Source: an uncultured Sutterella sp. (lineage in GTDB: Bacteria > Pseudomonadota > Gammaproteobacteria > Burkholderiales > Burkholderiaceae_F). From it: a stretch of 62,406 nucleotides of DNA. This document shows, piece after piece, positions 53,201-62,406 of this stretch (position 1 is its first letter; each line of letters begins with the position of its first letter). Position numbers and translations under genes: made by a program. The notes under the pieces are model-generated. The model made no database searches and had not been told where the DNA came from. It saw only the letters and a list, made by a program, of their open reading frames with translations. The stretch lies in the NCBI GenBank assembly GCA_900538905.1, contig UPZS01000006.1, positions 1 to 62,406 of the forward strand, in the 5' to 3' direction.

Positions 53201-56200
53201 ATGAGTTCGACGTTTTCCATACTTCCGGTCAGATTCAGAGCCTATCTGCGCCACCCCAAAGTGCGCGCGGCATGGGTATCTTTCTTTTGGGGCGTCGTAC
53301 TCTTTTACTTCCTCTTTTGTGCTCTGGTGCTTGCCACACGTTGGGTGCTGTTGCCGCAAGTCGACAAGTACAAGGATGACATCGCTCGCTTTTTGAGCGA
53401 TTCGCTACACGCCGAGGTAAGCATCGGACGCGTCTCTCCGCGATGGGACACGTTCTGGCCTCAGTTGTCTCTGCGCGATGTCGTAATTCAACGTCCTGAT
53501 CCTCGCTCGCGCGACGCCAACATTCTGCATTTGCCTCAAGTCGAGGCAAGTTTTTACTGGCGCTCCGTCTTCGGTCAGCCTCTCTTTCGAAAACTTGAAG
53601 TTCCCAATGCAGAAATCACCGTTCGACGTATTGATCAGGGCGTGTATGACATCGCTGGGTTCGTTCTCAATTTCAACGATACCGCCCGAAGAGATGCTGA
53701 GAATAGTTCATTGTTCACGGATTGGTTGCTTCGTCAGGGACGCATTGACGTCACCTCGTGCACGTTGCGTTTTCAAGATTTGACCGCCAAACCGCGCGCC
53801 CGTACGACCACGCTCGAGAACATTAATCTCACGTTTGAAAAAAACGTCAGTTCCTATCGCGCAGGTATTCAGGGCGAGTTGGCCGGACGTCACGAAAACC
53901 GCATTGACATCCGCACGAAATTCACTGCACCGCTTTTCGGCGATCGCAGTTGGAAAACCTGGTCCGGTGAACTTTTCTTCGGCGCAGACAACCTTGACGT
54001 CGCGCGACTCACTCGCCCCATTCCGGCGGCCCGCAAATTGTTGAAATCCGGTCGCGGCAGTACGCGCACGTGGCTCAAATTCCAAGACGGCAATCCGAGC
54101 GAACTGACAAGTTATCTGGGTCTATCTGATGTTCTGCTCACTTTTTCGAAAGACGCCGAGCCGCTTCAGGTCAAAACCCTGTCCACACGGTTGAGCGAAA
54201 CACTGGACCAAGGCGAACTTCACGCCAAGGCGGAAAACCTCAATTTCGAACTCAGCGACGGCACGACGGCACAGAATTTACTGCTGCAGACCATCGTTCA
54301 CATGGATTCAACACCGGACGCCGCCACACATCGCTCTGGTTTCAGCGTCGCTCAGCTTGATGTTGAAACGCTCAAACAATTGCTTCCTTCCGTTCCCTTT
54401 CCCAAAGCGGCAGCCGATTTGATCCGCATGCACGAAGCTTCCGGCACCATCTCCAACCTCGAGGTGTCGTGGCTCGGTTCGCCCGGAAATACACAGGACT
54501 GGCGCATTAAAACCGACTTCTCCGGCTTAACGGTCGCGCACAATTCTCCCGAAGACGCCAAATTGATCTTTTCCGGTTTTGAGAATCTTTCCGGTTCCCT
54601 TGAGGTCGCCAATAAACATGGACATGTCTCTTTTGCCACCAAAAAGGGAGCCGTTTCTATTCCGGGCGTTTTTGAAACTCCGCGTTTATCGGTGGATTCT
54701 CTCACCGGTGCCGTCAACTGGCAGCTGACCCGACCGGCAGGCTCCGACAAAGAGCGGTTAGCGATTGCTTTTGACAACATTGCCGTTTCAAATGAAGATT
54801 TGTCGGTCAGCGTGCATGGCACTTGGCAGCAAAATGAAACAGCCGCCGGCCGTATCGATCTCTCAGGACAAATCGAACGACTTCAAGCCGACCGCGCCTG
54901 GCGCTACATGCCGTTTGCAGTCCCCGAAAACGTTCGCCGTTGGCTGCAGGGCGGTCTTGTTTCGGGCAAGGCGCAGAACGGCACATTCGAATTGCGCGGC
55001 GATCTTGTGAAATACCCCTGGGTAGGCCTGCACAAAGATGATGGTCACTTCATTGTTTCGGCAGAACTCAAGGATGCCGCCATTGATTATGTCCCGTCAA
55101 TGAAAGTGCTTGACGACGGCAATTTTGAGCGCGCCGCCCACTGGCCTCTACTCACCGACATTCAGGGGCGTCTCATCTTTGAAGGCGCGTCAATGACGGT
55201 GCTGGCCGATACCGCCAAAACACACGGCGCGACGGTTTCAAAAACCCGCGCCGACATTCCAAACCTAGGAGCCGGCGACGATACGCGACTGATCATCAAC
55301 GGTAAAGCTGACGCAGAATTACAAAAGTTTTTTGACTATGTGGAAGCCAGCCCCGTCACCGGATTTGTGTCGGGTGCGTTCAAGGGCACCGCAGCCAAAG
55401 GACCGGGGCATTTGGATCTGTATCTCGACATTCCGCTGAAGAATGCCACGGCTACCAAGGTCAAAGGTGCAATTTCCATGCAAAAAGCCGACATAGCCAT
55501 GGGGTGGCCTAAACCGCCGCTAAAAGATGTCGAAGGCACTGTTCATTTCTCCGAAAAAGGCGCGACAGCGAGCAACGTACACGCACGCCCCTTCGGTTCG
55601 GGCGACGCCTCCGTGTCGGTACACACCACGACCGATGGCTCTATCGTGATCAGCGCTTCGGGTTCGACGGACGTTTCTCATCTGACCTGGTTTGCACGAA
55701 ATCCGTATTTCGATCCGGTTGCCAAGCTTATGTCCGGCATGCTTCCCTTTGTCTCTACGGTTGTCGTGAAAAAGGGGCACGGCGTGACTGTTTCGGCACG
55801 CTCTTCGCTTCAGGGAGTAGAAATTGACCTGCCAGCACCTCTCAAGAAAAGCCTGACGGAAACTTGGGATACGGCCTTTAGCTTTACCCCCGTCACCCTT
55901 AACCGCCAGTCGGGTTACATGATCAAAGTGGGCTCGGCCAATCGCTTCGACGTACTGTTGCAGCTGCCTTCGGATGGCTCCGGACTCGTCCCCCTGGGCA
56001 ATATTGCCGTGGGACATCGAGCCGGACTTCCCGACAAGGGTATCGCCGTCACCGTCGAGGCCAAGGAATTGAGCCTCGTCGACTGGCAGCCCTTCGTGCG
56101 TACCATGACCGATACGGCCGCTGCTCAAGCACCGAAAACAAGCGTCGAAAGCAATCCGTTGCCAATGTCGGCCGCCCCCCAAGCGGGACTTTCTCGCGTG

Positions 56201-57316
56201 GAAGTGACTGCCGATCAACTGATGCTCGCCAGCGGCCCCATTCATAAGACTCATTCGCTATTGGAGTTCGACGACGCCAACAACATCTCAATTGATCTTG
56301 CTTCCGACGAAATTCGCGGCAAGTTACGTTACGAGCCCGCCGGCCGAGGCAATGTCACAGGCAGCTTCGAGCGTCTGCAAATCGCCCCCAAAGATGTCTC
56401 CACGATTCGCCGCTTCCTTCAAGGAGAATCAGTCGATGTCGTACTCACACCCCGGCCTACTGTGCTGCCGAGTCTTGACCTGGTTGTTGATGAATTTTCC
56501 TACGGCGACAAGAAAATCGGCCGCATGGTGCTGCAGGCAGAGGCTTCCGGGACCGCTGATGAAGAAACACTACGGATCACGAACTTTGCCATTTTCTCCG
56601 ACGTCTCGGCTCTGACCGGTACAGGCTTTTGGACACAAGGCAAAAAACTGACACAGCAGCACCCGGGAGAGACTCAGTTCTCGCTGAAGTTCTCTACAAA
56701 GGATCTCGGCCAGACGCTCACGGATCTAGGCTACCCCGGCGTGATCGAAAACTCGACCGGAACAGCCGAAGGACACTTCAAATTCGATGGGATTCCCTGG
56801 TCACCCAAGCTCGACACCATCGCAGGCAACTACGCCATCAACTTCCGTAAAGGCACCATCGCCAAGGTGGATACCGGCGCGGGCGGTCTGCTTTTATCTT
56901 TCGTATCGATGCAATCGCTCTTTAAGCGCTTGATGCTGGACTTCTCCGACTTCAAGAGTGGTTTTTCGTTTGATACCTTAACCGGAAGCTCAATTGTCAC
57001 CAACGGCGTATTCTCAACCGACAACACCAAAATCGTTGGCACACACGGCACGATTCTGCTCTCAGGCAACATCAATGTTCCCGAAGGCAGCGTTGACAGT
57101 CGTGCAATCGTATTGCCGGAAATCAACGCAGGCAACGCAAGCCTGGCTCTTACCTTCGTCAATCCCGCCGTGGGTATCGGTTCGTTCTTAGCCCAACTGC
57201 TACTGCGCACCCCGTTAAGTCACCTCTTCAAGGTCGAGTACACCATCAAGGGGCCATGGGCCAACCCCGTCATTACGAAGGTATCGTCGGGAACAGAAGA
57301 AAAGCCGCAGAATTGA
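53201..57316 (+). CDS. YhdP-type AsmA-like phospholipid transport protein
   Basis: Large protein of 1371 residues (TIGR02099/YhdP family) with one N-terminal membrane helix (about 25-50). The rest is a long beta-rich AsmA-like repeat structure expected to span the periplasm as a lipid-conducting groove; the last 200 residues (FNFRKGTIAKVDTGAGGLLLSFVSMQSLFKRL-like region) match the AsmA C-terminal part. In E. coli, YhdP, TamB and YdbH move phospholipids to the outer membrane. The 239-base gap to glnE has a hairpin GGCTCA/TGAGCC (53124-53146) and an unclear promoter. Confidence 0.88.
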   Translation: MSSTFSILPVRFRAYLRHPKVRAAWVSFFWGVVLFYFLFCALVLATRWVLLPQVDKYKDDIARFLSDSLHAEVSIGRVSPRWDTFWPQLSLRDVVIQRPDPRSRDANILHLPQVEASFYWRSVFGQPLFRKLEVPNAEITVRRIDQGVYDIAGFVLNFNDTARRDAENSSLFTDWLLRQGRIDVTSCTLRFQDLTAKPRARTTTLENINLTFEKNVSSYRAGIQGELAGRHENRIDIRTKFTAPLFGDRSWKTWSGELFFGADNLDVARLTRPIPAARKLLKSGRGSTRTWLKFQDGNPSELTSYLGLSDVLLTFSKDAEPLQVKTLSTRLSETLDQGELHAKAENLNFELSDGTTAQNLLLQTIVHMDSTPDAATHRSGFSVAQLDVETLKQLLPSVPFPKAAADLIRMHEASGTISNLEVSWLGSPGNTQDWRIKTDFSGLTVAHNSPEDAKLIFSGFENLSGSLEVANKHGHVSFATKKGAVSIPGVFETPRLSVDSLTGAVNWQLTRPAGSDKERLAIAFDNIAVSNEDLSVSVHGTWQQNETAAGRIDLSGQIERLQADRAWRYMPFAVPENVRRWLQGGLVSGKAQNGTFELRGDLVKYPWVGLHKDDGHFIVSAELKDAAIDYVPSMKVLDDGNFERAAHWPLLTDIQGRLIFEGASMTVLADTAKTHGATVSKTRADIPNLGAGDDTRLIINGKADAELQKFFDYVEASPVTGFVSGAFKGTAAKGPGHLDLYLDIPLKNATATKVKGAISMQKADIAMGWPKPPLKDVEGTVHFSEKGATASNVHARPFGSGDASVSVHTTTDGSIVISASGSTDVSHLTWFARNPYFDPVAKLMSGMLPFVSTVVVKKGHGVTVSARSSLQGVEIDLPAPLKKSLTETWDTAFSFTPVTLNRQSGYMIKVGSANRFDVLLQLPSDGSGLVPLGNIAVGHRAGLPDKGIAVTVEAKELSLVDWQPFVRTMTDTAAAQAPKTSVESNPLPMSAAPQAGLSRVEVTADQLMLASGPIHKTHSLLEFDDANNISIDLASDEIRGKLRYEPAGRGNVTGSFERLQIAPKDVSTIRRFLQGESVDVVLTPRPTVLPSLDLVVDEFSYGDKKIGRMVLQAEASGTADEETLRITNFAIFSDVSALTGTGFWTQGKKLTQQHPGETQFSLKFSTKDLGQTLTDLGYPGVIENSTGTAEGHFKFDGIPWSPKLDTIAGNYAINFRKGTIAKVDTGAGGLLLSFVSMQSLFKRLMLDFSDFKSGFSFDTLTGSSIVTNGVFSTDNTKIVGTHGTILLSGNINVPEGSVDSRAIVLPEINAGNASLALTFVNPAVGIGSFLAQLLLRTPLSHLFKVEYTIKGPWANPVITKVSSGTEEKPQN

Positions 57317-57361
57317 TGCGATTGCCGAGCGAGCACATCCCGGTTCCCGATTTTTTGGATT

Positions 57362-57964
57362 TCAGTTGCGTTGCTGATCCTGCCGCTGCAAATGTGGCCA
57401 GGCGGCGGACATGTAGACGCACATCGAATAAATGGTCAGAATCGCCGCAATGTAAATGAGGACAGTGCCGATCCATGCAATCGGCAAACCGAAAACCGGA
57501 TCGAAATAAAGAAGCATCGGGATGGCAGTCATCTGCGCAATGGTCTTGATCTTTCCGAACCAGTTAACCTTGACGCTTGCTGCCGCTCCGATCTTTGCCA
57601 TCCACTCCCTGAGCGCTGTCACGGCGATTTCGCGGCCTACAATGATCAACGCGACCAACATGTCGACGCGGTCAAACGCCAGCAACACCACGATGGCCGA
57701 ACACACCACCAATTTGTCGGCCACACTGTCGAGAAACGCTCCCATATTGGTCATCATGTTGTAGCGGCGCGCAATATAGCCGTCGAGGGCATCGGTAATG
57801 GCAGCCACCACGAACATCACACACGCCAGAAGATTCTTGACGTGCGGACTCAAAATGACGTCGGGTACGTAAAAGACGCCGACGATCAGCGGAATAAAAG
57901 CAATGCGCGCCCAAGTGAGCGCCATTGGAATGTTGAAACGTTTGTCAGGCACAATCTGACCCAT
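57362..57964 (-). CDS. pgsA: CDP-diacylglycerol--glycerol-3-phosphate 3-phosphatidyltransferase
   Basis: Inner-membrane enzyme of 200 residues making phosphatidylglycerol phosphate. The CDP-alcohol phosphotransferase motif is complete: DGYIARR then G and two further Asp (DG-x2-AR-x8-G-x3-D-x3-D) within about 60-85. ATG 57964 fits the family start ([12 protein letters not shown]); the longer frame would lie deep inside uvrC. It overlaps the uvrC stop by 20 bases, so the genes are translationally coupled. Confidence 0.94.
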   Translation of the reverse strand: MGQIVPDKRFNIPMALTWARIAFIPLIVGVFYVPDVILSPHVKNLLACVMFVVAAITDALDGYIARRYNMMTNMGAFLDSVADKLVVCSAIVVLLAFDRVDMLVALIIVGREIAVTALREWMAKIGAAASVKVNWFGKIKTIAQMTAIPMLLYFDPVFGLPIAWIGTVLIYIAAILTIYSMCVYMSAAWPHLQRQDQQRN

Positions 57965-59807
57965 GAAGTTGAGAATAGATCTGTTCGGCAAGTTTGCGCG
58001 AAATGCCGTCAATTTTAGCGATATCTTCCACGCTCGCATTTTTTAGTGCCTTCATACCGCCGAAATGCGTGAGCAATCTGCGACGCCGCACGGGGCCGAT
58101 GCCTTCGATATCTTCGAGACGACTCGTTTGACGCGTCTTGCTACGCCTGGCACGCATCCCGGTAATGGCAAAGCGATGAGCTTCGTCTCGAATCATGGCA
58201 ATGAGCATTAAGGCGGGACTTGCCGCACCAAGTACAAGAGGCTGCCGACCGTCTGCAAAAATGAGCGTCTCCAATCCGGTCTTGCGGCCCTCGCCTTTTG
58301 CTACACCCACGATGACGGAAATATCGAGACCGAGCTCGTGAAAAACGTCCTTGGCCATATGCACTTGCCCGCGTCCGCCGTCGACGAGGACCAATGTAGG
58401 CAACTTGGCTTCACCTCGAGCTACCGGCGCATATCGGCGCTCTAACACCTGACGCATGGCCGCATAGTCGTCGCCGCCCGTCACACCTTCGATGTTAAAG
58501 CGCCGATAGAGCGCACTATTCATGCGAGTTCCGTCAAAAACCACGCAGGAGGCTTGCGTCGCTTCCCCCGCAGTATGAGAAATATCGAAACACTCGATTC
58601 GAAGTTCGGCTCTTTCCTGATCAGTGAGTTCGAGTGATAGCACATTGATCAAATCATCAATGCGTTTGGTTTCGCCTGCACTCTCTGCAATGTGACGATC
58701 CAAAGCGATTACCGCATTGGTCACTGCCATTTCATACCACTTGCGTCGCGTGAGTTGTGGTTCATGCACAAAGGCAACCTTTCGGTTTGCAAGTGCTGAA
58801 AGTAGCTGTGCGGTAGCTGCCGGGTCCGCCGCAGCCTGTGATATCACGGTGTCGGGGACGGGCACATTACAGTAGTGATGTGAAATGAAAGCCTCAAACA
58901 CTTCGCTTTCCGTGAGATCATCTCCCAAATTGCGTGCAAAGTCCGGAAAATACGCATGATCTCCGAGATGACGGCCGCCGCGCACAACAGCCAGATTCAC
59001 GCAAACAGCTCCGTTTTTGACAAGCACCGCAATGATGTCCGCGTCCGTGTCCCCTCCCGTCGTTTCTACGGCCTGCTGATGCATGACATCACGCAACAAG
59101 CTGATGCGGTCACGCAAAACAGCCGCCTCTTCATAGCGGCGATCTTCGGCGGCGTTCATCATGGCTTCTGTCAACGCCTGCATAATCTCCTCTGTCTTGC
59201 CATGCAAAAAAGCGCAGGCGTCTTCCACATCTCGCGCGTATTCCTCAGCCGTTACTTTGCCGATGCAAGGCGCTGAACAACGCCCCATCTGCCCCATCAG
59301 ACAAGGGCGGCTTCGGTAGCGGAACACGGCCTCTTCACACGTCCTCAGATGAAAGACCTTCTGAAGCACACCGATGGCTTCGCGCACGGCCGAACCGTTG
59401 GGATAAGGACCGAAATAGCGGTTTTTCCGATCAACGGCGCCGCGATAGTAGCTCACACGCGCAAACGGCCCCTCGGAAATTTTGAGGTACGGATAGCTTT
59501 TATCGTCTCGAAAAAGAATGTTGTACTTCGGATTGAGCGTCTTGATGAGATTATTTTCAAGCAACAGCGCTTCGGCTTCGGTACGAACGACGGTCGTCTC
59601 AAGCCGGGCGATTTTCTGCACCATCAGCGCGATGCGCGGACTTTGCCCCGTTTTTCGGAAATAGCTGGAGACGCGGCGCTTGAGGTCACGCGCTTTACCG
59701 ACGTACAAACACGTCCCCGCTTCGTCAAAATAACGGTAGACACCGGGCAAACTTGGCAGGCCGGCAAGAACTTCCTTATTGTTGTCGGCGCTGATAGCTG
59801 ACATCAT
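57945..59807 (-). CDS. uvrC: excinuclease ABC subunit C
   Basis: Nucleotide-excision repair nuclease of 620 residues that makes both incisions at damage held by UvrB. A GIY-YIG domain ([25 protein letters not shown], about 18-42), a UVR domain near 200-235, the RNase H-like endonuclease region ([13 protein letters not shown]) and a C-terminal helix-hairpin-helix ([23 protein letters not shown]) are intact. uvrC-pgsA is a common gene pair. Confidence 0.96.
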   Translation of the reverse strand: MMSAISADNNKEVLAGLPSLPGVYRYFDEAGTCLYVGKARDLKRRVSSYFRKTGQSPRIALMVQKIARLETTVVRTEAEALLLENNLIKTLNPKYNILFRDDKSYPYLKISEGPFARVSYYRGAVDRKNRYFGPYPNGSAVREAIGVLQKVFHLRTCEEAVFRYRSRPCLMGQMGRCSAPCIGKVTAEEYARDVEDACAFLHGKTEEIMQALTEAMMNAAEDRRYEEAAVLRDRISLLRDVMHQQAVETTGGDTDADIIAVLVKNGAVCVNLAVVRGGRHLGDHAYFPDFARNLGDDLTESEVFEAFISHHYCNVPVPDTVISQAAADPAATAQLLSALANRKVAFVHEPQLTRRKWYEMAVTNAVIALDRHIAESAGETKRIDDLINVLSLELTDQERAELRIECFDISHTAGEATQASCVVFDGTRMNSALYRRFNIEGVTGGDDYAAMRQVLERRYAPVARGEAKLPTLVLVDGGRGQVHMAKDVFHELGLDISVIVGVAKGEGRKTGLETLIFADGRQPLVLGAASPALMLIAMIRDEAHRFAITGMRARRSKTRQTSRLEDIEGIGPVRRRRLLTHFGGMKALKNASVEDIAKIDGISRKLAEQIYSQLHGSDCA

Positions 59808-59858
59808 TTGTGTTTTTCAATCGTTTTTGGGGTTTTCTCAATCTAGGAGAGTTTCGAC

Positions 59859-60995
59859 ATGCGCACCTGCGACATGTTTTGCCGCGTTATCGACAACTAC
59901 GGCGACGCCGGGGTATCCTGGCGTTTGGCTCAGATGTTAGCCAAAGAGTACAACTGGGCGGTGCGCCTAATCATAGACGATGCAGCCGTGCTTTCGGCAA
60001 TCGTTCCGACGGCACAGACCAAAGCTACCCCTGCCGTCCCCGGCCAAGTCGTGGTGAGCGACTGGCTCGACGACAGTACCGATACTCCCTTTGCCTCATG
60101 GAGCGGCCAAGCCGCCGATGTAGTGATCGAACTGTTTTCCTGCCGTCTTCCCGACGTCTACGAAGCAGCGATTGCAAAGCGCGTTGAATCTTCCCCCTGC
60201 GCCGTGTTTGCCCTGGATTATTTGACAGCCGAAAAATACGCCGAAGAAGGCAACGGGCTGCCGAGCCCTCATCCTCGCTACGGATACGACAAAACCTTTC
60301 TGTTTCCGGGATTTTCCGATAAAACCTGCGGCATCAACCGCGAGCGCGATTTGCTGCAGAAATTTTCCGGAGAACGTCGTTCAAGCGTGCGGTCCAGGCT
60401 TTTTGCATCGTTCGGTGCGGATCCAAGTCACCCCTTTACGCTTTATTTCTTCACGTATCCGGAAATGCCCGTGGAAGGTTTTGCCAATCTGCTTGCTCAA
60501 GATCCGCGCCCTGTTCAAGTCCTTGCTGCTCCGGGCCTTGCCTCCGCTCGCTTGAAACAAGCTCTGGTCAATCTGCAGGCACGGCATATTTCTTTCGTCC
60601 AGGCACCGATGGTGGCGCAGGACATTTTTGACGACGTGCTACTGAGCTGTGATGCAGCGCTTATCCGCGGCGAAGACAGCGTGCTGCGCGCCCAACTTGC
60701 CGGAATTCCTATGATATGGACACTGTACCCTCAGCAGGAAGATACGCACCTGACCAAACTTGCCGCCTTTGCTTCGCTGTATGCTCAGTCACTGCCGCAG
60801 GCAGCCCGCAGGGCGTGGCTTGAAATCGAAGACTACGTCAACAACGGGCAGGTACATGAAGATGTCTGGAAAAAGTGGCGAGACTGCTTTGCCGCGCTGC
60901 AGTCAGGCGCAACCGATTGGAAAAAGACACTTTTTTCGCTTCCGACCCTGGCCGAAAGCATTTCCAAATTGGCTGAAAAAAAGCTAAAATTTTGA
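59859..60995 (+). CDS. earP: protein-arginine rhamnosyltransferase EarP
   Basis: Glycosyltransferase of 378 residues that adds rhamnose from dTDP-rhamnose to Arg32 of EF-P. The opening DMFCRVIDNYGDAGVSWRLAQML is the EarP signature (two Asp in the active site), and the late ALIRGEDSVLRAQLAGIPMIW is the nucleotide-sugar binding end. TAGGAGA lies 7 bases upstream of the ATG. It is followed by efp, its substrate. Confidence 0.95.
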   Translation: MRTCDMFCRVIDNYGDAGVSWRLAQMLAKEYNWAVRLIIDDAAVLSAIVPTAQTKATPAVPGQVVVSDWLDDSTDTPFASWSGQAADVVIELFSCRLPDVYEAAIAKRVESSPCAVFALDYLTAEKYAEEGNGLPSPHPRYGYDKTFLFPGFSDKTCGINRERDLLQKFSGERRSSVRSRLFASFGADPSHPFTLYFFTYPEMPVEGFANLLAQDPRPVQVLAAPGLASARLKQALVNLQARHISFVQAPMVAQDIFDDVLLSCDAALIRGEDSVLRAQLAGIPMIWTLYPQQEDTHLTKLAAFASLYAQSLPQAARRAWLEIEDYVNNGQVHEDVWKKWRDCFAALQSGATDWKKTLFSLPTLAESISKLAEKKLKF

Positions 60996-61085
60996 GTTCA
61001 CAAAAATTTGAAAGCCCGGCGCGCTGAATTTTATGCGTTCTTTTCGGGCGTGCGTCAAAACTTTTTATCAAGGAATACACACATT

Positions 61086-61643
61086 ATGAAGACCGCGCAA
61101 GAGCTGCGTTCCGGCAACGTGTTCATGGTCGGTAAGGATCCGATGGTTGTCCTGAAGTCCGAATACTCCAAGGGTGGCCGCGGCGCCTCCACCGTCAAGA
61201 TGAAGATGAAGAATCTTCTCAACGGTGCCGTGACTGAAACGGTTTACCGTGCCGACGACAAGTTCGAAGACATCATCCTCGAACGCAAGGAAGTGACCTA
61301 CTCCTACTTCGCTGACCCGCACTATGTCTGGATGGACGAAGAGTACAACCAGTACGAAGTCGACGAAGACACGATGGAAGATGCCAAGAAGTACCTGCAA
61401 GACGACTTGACGGCCGAAGCCGTCTTCTACGAAGGCCGCGTGATCGGTATCGAACTGCCGACCATGCTCGTTCGCGAAGTTGTCTACACCGAACCCGCCG
61501 TCAAGGGCGACACGTCCGGCAAGGTGATGAAGCCCGCCCGTTTGGCCACCGGTTTCACCCTTGACGTTCCCGCTTTCGTGAACACGGGCGACAAGATCGA
61601 AATCGACACCCGTACCAACGAATACCGCAGCCGCATCAAGTAA
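61086..61643 (+). CDS. efp: elongation factor P, Arg32 type
   Basis: Translation factor of 185 residues that rescues ribosomes stalled on polyproline. The tip loop is SKGGRGAS with arginine at residue 32, the residue rhamnosylated by EarP (Lys34-type EF-P is used with EpmA instead). The ATG at 61086 has AAGGA upstream. Codon bias is strong, indicating high expression. It lies 90 bases after earP. Confidence 0.97.
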   Translation: MKTAQELRSGNVFMVGKDPMVVLKSEYSKGGRGASTVKMKMKNLLNGAVTETVYRADDKFEDIILERKEVTYSYFADPHYVWMDEEYNQYEVDEDTMEDAKKYLQDDLTAEAVFYEGRVIGIELPTMLVREVVYTEPAVKGDTSGKVMKPARLATGFTLDVPAFVNTGDKIEIDTRTNEYRSRIK

Positions 61644-61680
61644 TTTGTTGCTTGACCCGGTTAAAGTCTCGGGACTTGAA

Positions 61681-61720
61681 AAAAGCGCCGTAAAGTTTTG
61701 ACTACTGCGGCGCTTTTTTT
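61681..61720 (+). terminator. terminator after efp
   Basis: AAAAGCGCCG (61681-61690) pairs with CGGCGCTTTT (61708-61717) and T continues to 61720. Confidence 0.88.
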
Positions 61721-61780
61721 CTGTCCTTCGTCAAGGTTTCGACCTACACTTGCGCTATCTTTTGCTACCCGGAGACAACC

Positions 61781-62314
61781 ATGTTGAAAAGTACCGATCG
61801 TCCCATGCGCCGCAAAGATCGAGAACTCACGCGTGAAGAAGCGCTTGCCATCATCGAACACACGCCGCACTGCGTCATCGCAACGGTCGACAGTTCCGGG
61901 ACGCCTTATGCAACGCCCGTGACGGCAGCTCTCATTGACGGTGCCGTCTACTTTCACAGCTCCAGCGATATAAACGGGCGGCGATACCAAAATGCGCTGC
62001 AAAACGACAAGGTTTCAATCGTCTGGATCGGACGCGGTGAGACAGCCGCCGATGAACTTCCAAAAGACTTTTCGGTGAATTACGCCTCGGCCATCGTCTC
62101 CGGACATATTTCTCTTGTGTCGGATGAAGACGAAAAGCATCGCGTAGCCACAGCCTTTTGCCAAAGGCACGTTCCACAGGCCGGCGATCAAGCCATTGAA
62201 AAGTACTATGCCGCAGGCGGCAAGTTTGTGGTGTTCTGGAAAGTGACGATCGAGTCAATCTCCGGCAAGGCACGCAACAAACAAGGCTACTTCAACCGTC
62301 TTCGGGCACAGTAA
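61781..62314 (+). CDS. pyridoxamine 5'-phosphate oxidase-like flavin protein (NimA-like)
   Basis: Protein of 177 residues with the split-barrel FMN-binding fold. MRRKDRELTREEALAIIEHTPHCVIATVDSSGTPYATPV at the N-terminus and GAVYFHSSSDINGRRYQNALQNDKVS follow the NimA/PF12900 pattern; the region around IVSGHISLVSDEDEKHRVATAF completes the barrel. Relatives include 5-nitroimidazole reductases and general flavin reductases; resistance cannot be concluded from sequence. CCGGAG lies 8 bases before the ATG. Confidence 0.85.
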   Translation: MLKSTDRPMRRKDRELTREEALAIIEHTPHCVIATVDSSGTPYATPVTAALIDGAVYFHSSSDINGRRYQNALQNDKVSIVWIGRGETAADELPKDFSVNYASAIVSGHISLVSDEDEKHRVATAFCQRHVPQAGDQAIEKYYAAGGKFVVFWKVTIESISGKARNKQGYFNRLRAQ

Positions 62315-62355
62315 AAAAAGCGCTTCGTCTCCCGACTTTAGAGACTCAAATTGAG

Positions 62356-62392
62356 AAAAAAGCCAGCACTGACAGGCAATAACTGACTTTTT
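62356..62392 (+). terminator. weak terminator near the right edge
   Basis: AAAAAGCCAG and CTGACTTTTT form a stem with one internal mismatch; a short T-run is included in the 3' arm. It lies about 40 bases after the NimA-like gene. The window ends shortly after, and nothing else is seen in 62315-62406. Confidence 0.4.
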
Positions 62393-62406
62393 GTTGCATC
62401 AAAAAT

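Overview
The window reads as a contiguous piece of a betaproteobacterial chromosome, order Burkholderiales, most likely family Sutterellaceae (Sutterella/Parasutterella type). Supports: the block tRNA-Val - thrS - infC - rpmI - rplT - pheS - pheT - ihfA - merR - tRNA-Pro with relA upstream; lpxK - Trm112 - kdsB - adk; the DUF2863 protein; a Bug-type tripartite tricarboxylate transporter; and EarP paired with an arginine-32 EF-P. The family-level placement is inference. I see no phage, insertion sequence, CRISPR array or obvious genomic island; almost all of it is core genome with a few accessory loci.

Layout. 0-5.3 kb: a two-component system (minus strand) divergent from a four-gene set (plus strand) encoding an exported cupin, an exported two-repeat carboxymuconolactone-decarboxylase-like protein, a twin-arginine-exported flavoprotein with a compact cysteine motif, and a six-helix DUF4405 cytochrome-like membrane protein. 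This is the most unusual protein system here. 5.3-16.5 kb (minus): the translation block, ending with tRNA-Pro and starting from relA/tRNA-Val. 16.8-22.3 kb: an autotransporter, an NhaD-type antiporter and pncB. 22.3-29.4 kb (minus): lepA-lepB-rnc-era-recO-pdxJ-nagZ, with acpS absent from its usual place. 29.7-37 kb: DUF2863 protein, clpB behind a near-consensus sigma-32 promoter, and the tripartite transporter. 37-50 kb (plus): an RluA-type pseudouridine synthase, lpxK, a lipoprotein, Trm112, kdsB, adk, hppA, a GlcD-like oxidase, an unrecognised lipoprotein, folD and prlC. 50-62.4 kb: glnE divergent from a YhdP-type protein, uvrC/pgsA, earP/efp and a NimA-like flavin-binding protein.

The strongest regulatory observation is upstream of thrS. 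One textbook promoter precedes tRNA-Val. Between tRNA-Val and thrS lie a 15-codon ORF containing Thr-Thr-Lys-Thr, a strong intrinsic terminator about 60 bases before the thrS start, and two mutually exclusive pairings that could switch that terminator. This looks like a threonine-sensing transcription attenuator shared with a tRNA gene. Similar terminator-like hairpins lie very close upstream of merR, pdxJ and folD, so read-through control may be used more widely here.

Limits: everything was read by eye from sequence; family names come from recognised motifs and gene order, not database searches. RNA pairings were not energy-scored.
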